From: Planctomycetota bacterium | GTDB taxonomy: Bacteria > Planctomycetota > UBA1135 | Assembly (NCBI GenBank): GCA_027021325.1 | Contig: JALUUN010000380.1 | Span: forward strand, 1-9,351 | Direction of reading: 5' to 3' | Length of the DNA stretch: 9,351 bases | Part shown: positions 7,354 to 9,351 of the stretch, piece after piece | Numbering within the stretch: position 1 is the first letter of the stretch | How the letters are laid out: each line of letters opens with the position of its first letter | Translations under genes and position numbers: made by a program | The notes under the pieces: model-generated | What the model was told of the DNA's origin: nothing | What the model saw: the letters and a program-made list of their open reading frames with translations, nothing else | Databases searched by the model: none

Positions 7354-8726
7354 GGCTTCCAGCCCTGGGTGGCGGTGTGGACGCGGAAGGGGCGCGAAGC
7401 GTCGAAGGGGCTCCGGCCCTGGAAGAGGAGGAGGTCGCCCGCACGCCCACGGCCAAGGCGGCCGTGGCCTTCCTCGAGGCCGAGGAGGCGGGCGGGGATC
7501 GTGGTCAGGGAGGCCCAGACGGCCTCGGGATCGGCACCGCCGGCGACGAGTTCCCCGGCCCGGATCAGGAGCAGGCCGGCCCCGGTGCCGCTGCCGCCGC
7601 TGGCGAGTGCCACCTCGACGCCGGCCTCGACCAGACGCCGGTAGCGCTCGACGAGGGAGCGGCCCTCCTGCGCCGGCGGCAGGGCGTTCGCCGCGACCGG
7701 CAGGACCACCGGAACCTCCGCCTCGGCCAGCTCCTCGGCCAGGAGGTCGGCCTCACGGCCTCCGACCACGACCAGCTCCAGGTCGTGCTCCTCGCGGATC
7801 TCCAGCAGGCGGCGCAGGTCGTACAGGTCGTTCGCCTCGACACGGAAGGCCAGCTCGCCGTCGAGGCCGCGCAGGACCTGCTCGAACCAGGGATTGCGCG
7901 CGGGCGGCTGCGGCCGCGCCGGCCGCTGGGGCTCCTTCAGCTTCTTCAGGCCTTCGCTGTCGCCCTTCTCCTCCAGCTCCTTCTTCCTGCCCGCGTACTC
8001 CTCGAGCTTCTTCTTCCAGTCCTCGAGGTCCTGGGCGTATTTCTCGAGCTTCTCGGGAAGCTCCTCCCGCTGGTCCCGGTAGTCCAGGGCCTGCTCCAGG
8101 AGGGCTGCGAACCGCTCGGCGTCGGCCAGGCGCTTGCCGGAGACGTCGCTGCGCCCGCCGAGCTGGAACTCCAGGGCCTCGCGTCCCGCAGCCACCGGCA
8201 GGTCGGCGGCGCCGAGGACCGCGGCCGTGCCCCGACCGCGGTGCAGACCCGAGCGCGGCAGGCCGAGCCAGACCGCACTCACGCCGGCGGCACGCTGGGC
8301 GCGGGCCCGGGCGGCGAGTTCGGGGTCGGCCCCGGGAAGATCCGCCGGCAGGGCGTCGCGCACCGCGAGGTAGGGGCGGCTGTCCCGGGCGGCGGCCAGG
8401 TCAGCGGGCAGCAGCCCGCTCCAGGCGTCCACCAGAGCCGGCGCCACGGTCCCCTCCCAGCGGACCCTGCGGGCGTTCCGCGCCTCCTGCGGCGGGCGCC
8501 GGCCGACCCAGACCTGACGCCCGTCGCGGACCAGGATCCAGGCCGGCTCGATCACGCTGCCGGGCTCGATCCAGGCGGCATCGGCCTCGATGAGGACCGC
8601 GCCGGGGCCCTCCTGGGCGCGGAGCGGCCGGGCTCCGGCGAACGCCAGAAGGACAGGGACGGCGAGGAGGGAAGCGGCGGCCCGCAGCCGGGGAGCCCGG
8701 GGAACGGCGGGTTGGCGGATCTGCAA
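7350..8726 (-). CDS. Exported amidohydrolase-fold protein with coiled-coil insert, first gene of operon (gene A)
   Basis: The 458-residue product opens the operon. TTG 8726 is the only common start codon between a stop at 8763-8765 and the signal peptide; a weak GGA lies six bases upstream. The signal peptide is the most conventional in the set: basic n-region (R4, R10, R13, R15), hydrophobic core 17-32 and likely cleavage after LRA (38). Amidohydrolase landmarks are VAPALVDAWSG (94-104), AGVSAVWLG, a degenerate RGRGTAAVLG loop, a helical insert (205-265), VEANDLYDLRRLL (297-309), and RLLGLEEGHGRLGRGRAGDLLLF (412-434). His-x-His is W102-S-G104. Strand 5 has E297 where His is expected, strand 6 reads VVVGGREA, and strand 8 reads ALASGGSG instead of a GTD-type motif. 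The end is atypical: the usual VWVDGR-like strand is replaced by FRVHTATQGWKP. Probably a secreted pseudoenzyme or scaffold. Confidence 0.8.
   Translation of the reverse strand: MQIRQPAVPRAPRLRAAASLLAVPVLLAFAGARPLRAQEGPGAVLIEADAAWIEPGSVIEPAWILVRDGRQVWVGRRPPQEARNARRVRWEGTVAPALVDAWSGLLPADLAAARDSRPYLAVRDALPADLPGADPELAARARAQRAAGVSAVWLGLPRSGLHRGRGTAAVLGAADLPVAAGREALEFQLGGRSDVSGKRLADAERFAALLEQALDYRDQREELPEKLEKYAQDLEDWKKKLEEYAGRKKELEEKGDSEGLKKLKEPQRPARPQPPARNPWFEQVLRGLDGELAFRVEANDLYDLRRLLEIREEHDLELVVVGGREADLLAEELAEAEVPVVLPVAANALPPAQEGRSLVERYRRLVEAGVEVALASGGSGTGAGLLLIRAGELVAGGADPEAVWASLTTIPARLLGLEEGHGRLGRGRAGDLLLFQGRSPFDASRPFRVHTATQGWKP
7932..8114 (-). other. Coiled-coil insertion in gene A (residues 205-265)
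   Basis: Residues 205-265 are dominated by Glu, Lys, Asp, Arg and Leu with heptad-like Leu/Tyr/Trp spacing (LPEKLEKYAQDLEDWKKKLE at 223-242), followed by a Pro-rich linker (RPARPQPPARNP). Its position, just before the strand-5 region, is equivalent to the helical inserts in D and in the second unit of E. Confidence 0.6.
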
Positions 8727-8826
8727 CGGTTTTCCAGGACGGAGTCTCTCGAGCCCGCCGGTTCACTCCTGGAACACCTGGGAGGGTGGAGTCGCCGGCG
8801 CCTCTGCCTACGAGAAGGCCCCGCCG

Positions 8827-8856
8827 ATTGTGGCAGAACATCGAAGGGAATTCCAA
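8827..8856 (-). promoter_or_regulatory. Candidate sigma70-like promoter of the amidohydrolase operon
   Basis: On the minus strand, TTGGAA (8856-8851) and CACAAT (8832-8827) each match the -35/-10 consensus at four of six positions with an 18-base spacer. Transcription would start near 8820 and leave a leader of about 94 bases before TTG 8726. It is the best such pair I found by eye, but in a high-GC genome of unknown sigma preference this is weak evidence. Confidence 0.3.
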
Positions 8857-8905
8857 GGATGGAGGCCTCTTCCGCGGCTCTTTCGGCGGCCCCGGCGGCC
8901 GTGCC

Positions 8906-8911
8906 TACACT
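8906..8911 (+). promoter_or_regulatory. Possible -10 element (TACACT) placing lpxA transcription start at or beside its ATG
   Basis: TACACT matches TATAAT at four of six positions and ends seven bases before ATG 8919, the distance expected between a -10 box and a transcription start. No Shine-Dalgarno precedes this ATG, which would fit a leaderless mRNA. A good -35 box is not visible. The alternative is the upstream in-frame ATG 8859, so the element is tentative. Confidence 0.25.
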
Positions 8912-8918
8912 GTCGGCC

Positions 8919-9351
8919 ATGGAGGAGGCGCGCGCCGAGACCGCCATCCACCCGACCGCGGTGGTCCATCCCGGGGCCGAGCTCGGAGCCGGTGTCGAGG
9001 TCGGCCCGGGCTGCGTCATCGAGCCGGGAGTCGAGGTCGGCGACGGCTGCCGGCTCCTGGCCCATGTCCATCTCCTGGGCCGCACCACCCTGGGACCGCG
9101 CTGCCGGGTCGGGACCGGAGCGGTCCTCGGCGGTCCGCCCCAGGACGCGAAGTACCAGGGCGAGCGAAGCCTCGTCCGCATCGGCGCCGACTGCGTCTTC
9201 CACGAGCACGCCACGGTGCACCGGGCGACGGGCGAGGGCGAGGCCACGGTCCTCGGCGACGGCGTTCTCCTCATGACCGGCGCCCACGTCGGCCACAACG
9301 CCGTGATCGGCGACGGCGCGGTGCTGGTCAACGGCGCCGCCATCGGCGGCC
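8919..9351 (+). CDS. lpxA: UDP-N-acetylglucosamine acyltransferase LpxA (3' part cut off)
   Basis: LpxA transfers a 3-hydroxyacyl chain from acyl carrier protein to UDP-GlcNAc in the cytoplasm, the first step of lipid A synthesis. The 144 visible residues form a left-handed beta-helix of hexapeptide repeats (IHPTAVVHPGAELGAGVEVG and on). The LpxA hallmark GGPPQDAKYQGE (71-82) is present, with K78 matching E. coli Lys76; HATVHRATGEGEATVLGDG follows. H126 in GAHVGHNAVIGDG corresponds to the E. coli catalytic His125. About half of a normal LpxA (roughly 260 aa) is beyond the window, including chain-length determinants. ATG 8919 puts the first repeat about ten residues in, as in characterised LpxA. 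An in-frame ATG at 8859, with AAGGGA about nine bases before it, would add 20 Ala/Ser/Pro-rich residues and remains possible. It is divergent from the amidohydrolase operon, with no sign of functional linkage. Confidence 0.92.
   Translation, partial: MEEARAETAIHPTAVVHPGAELGAGVEVGPGCVIEPGVEVGDGCRLLAHVHLLGRTTLGPRCRVGTGAVLGGPPQDAKYQGERSLVRIGADCVFHEHATVHRATGEGEATVLGDGVLLMTGAHVGHNAVIGDGAVLVNGAAIGG

Larger units (their letters stand above)
8727..8918. other. Divergent intergenic region between the amidohydrolase operon and lpxA
   Basis: No convincing gene is seen in this region of about 190 bases. It is less GC-rich in places than the coding parts (for example around 8827-8860) and must serve divergent transcription. 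It contains the candidate promoters listed separately and a short GGAATTCC palindrome (8847-8854). An in-frame ATG at 8859 could extend lpxA into it. No hairpin followed by a T-run was seen. Confidence 0.7.

Noticed and set aside
6239..7456. Upstream extension of gene C to 7456
   Set aside because: It lies opposite in frame to gene B, is Arg/Pro/Gly-rich, and has no family motif before the signal segment at ATG 6238.
491..8726. Interpretation of genes A-E as pseudogenes in decay
   Set aside because: No internal stops or frameshifts, signal segments and landmark motifs are kept, and translational overlaps are intact. Loss of ligands without loss of frame fits pseudoenzymes better.
8674..8726. 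Tat (twin-arginine) signal in gene A
   Set aside because: Several arginines precede the hydrophobic core, but there is no RR-x-[FL]-type twin-arginine motif, so an ordinary Sec signal is more likely.
8847..8854. GGAATTCC palindrome as an operator
   Set aside because: Only eight bases, a single copy, and likely by chance; it lies between the candidate promoter boxes but nothing else supports regulator binding.
8552..9343. Minus-strand frames opposite lpxA and the start of gene A
   Set aside because: The region above 8919 reads clearly as LpxA hexapeptide repeats on the plus strand; the opposite frames are Ser/Pro/Arg-rich with no recognisable features.
8919..9351. Assignment to another hexapeptide acyltransferase (LpxD, DapD or a sugar acetyltransferase)
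   Set aside because: The PQDAKYQGE string and the AHVGHNAVIG catalytic context are specific to LpxA, and there is no N-terminal LpxD-type domain.
1..9351. Mobile elements, CRISPR arrays, tRNA or rRNA genes, intrinsic terminators
   Set aside because: No direct-repeat arrays, transposase motifs, terminal inverted repeats, tRNA-like cloverleafs or hairpins followed by T-runs were seen; nearly all sequence is accounted for by the seven coding regions.

Overview
This very GC-rich window (roughly 70% G+C by eye) has one dominant structure. Six reading frames run leftward on the minus strand, nearly abutting, and all encode exported proteins of the amidohydrolase (imidazolonepropionase/HutI-like, COG1228-type) fold. 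A divergent lpxA starts at the right edge. LpxA implies a lipid A-making, diderm bacterium. The GC content, the signal peptides and the style of the exported amidohydrolases would suit Planctomycetota, Acidobacteriota, Myxococcota or a related lineage; from memory Planctomycetota seems likeliest, but the sequence does not settle it.

Layout in transcription order of the minus-strand operon (letters A-F are mine): A 8726-7350 (458 aa, TTG start), B 7353-6235 (372 aa, GTG start), C 6238-4754 (494 aa), D 4728-3343 (461 aa), E 3346-491 (951 aa, two fused amidohydrolase units), F 494 to beyond position 1 (N-terminal 164 aa only). A/B, B/C, D/E and E/F overlap by 4 bp (ATGA or GTGA) and C/D are 25 bp apart, so the set looks like a single translationally coupled transcript. 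A region of about 190 bp (8727-8918) separates it from lpxA (8919 onward, plus strand, cut by the window end) and should hold promoters for both sides.

The notable point is chemical. Amidohydrolases bind catalytic metal through a His-x-His after strand 1, His residues after strands 5 and 6 and an Asp after strand 8. Aligning the seven domains by eye on shared landmarks (the PG(L/F)VDA motif, the GVTT turn, the GG.GA.VKTAG loop, the GDPLD..SR C-terminus), only F keeps His-x-His (H87-C-H89). A, B, C and both halves of E have none of the expected ligands, and D keeps only the first His. The frames are open and full length, so these look like maintained pseudoenzymes, not decaying genes. E also carries an inserted coiled coil, a charged linker and a small beta-rich domain. 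A plausible but unproven reading is a periplasmic assembly of non-catalytic amidohydrolase-fold subunits around, or alongside, one potentially active enzyme (F), which has the best ribosome binding site in the cluster. The substrate cannot be deduced from the window.
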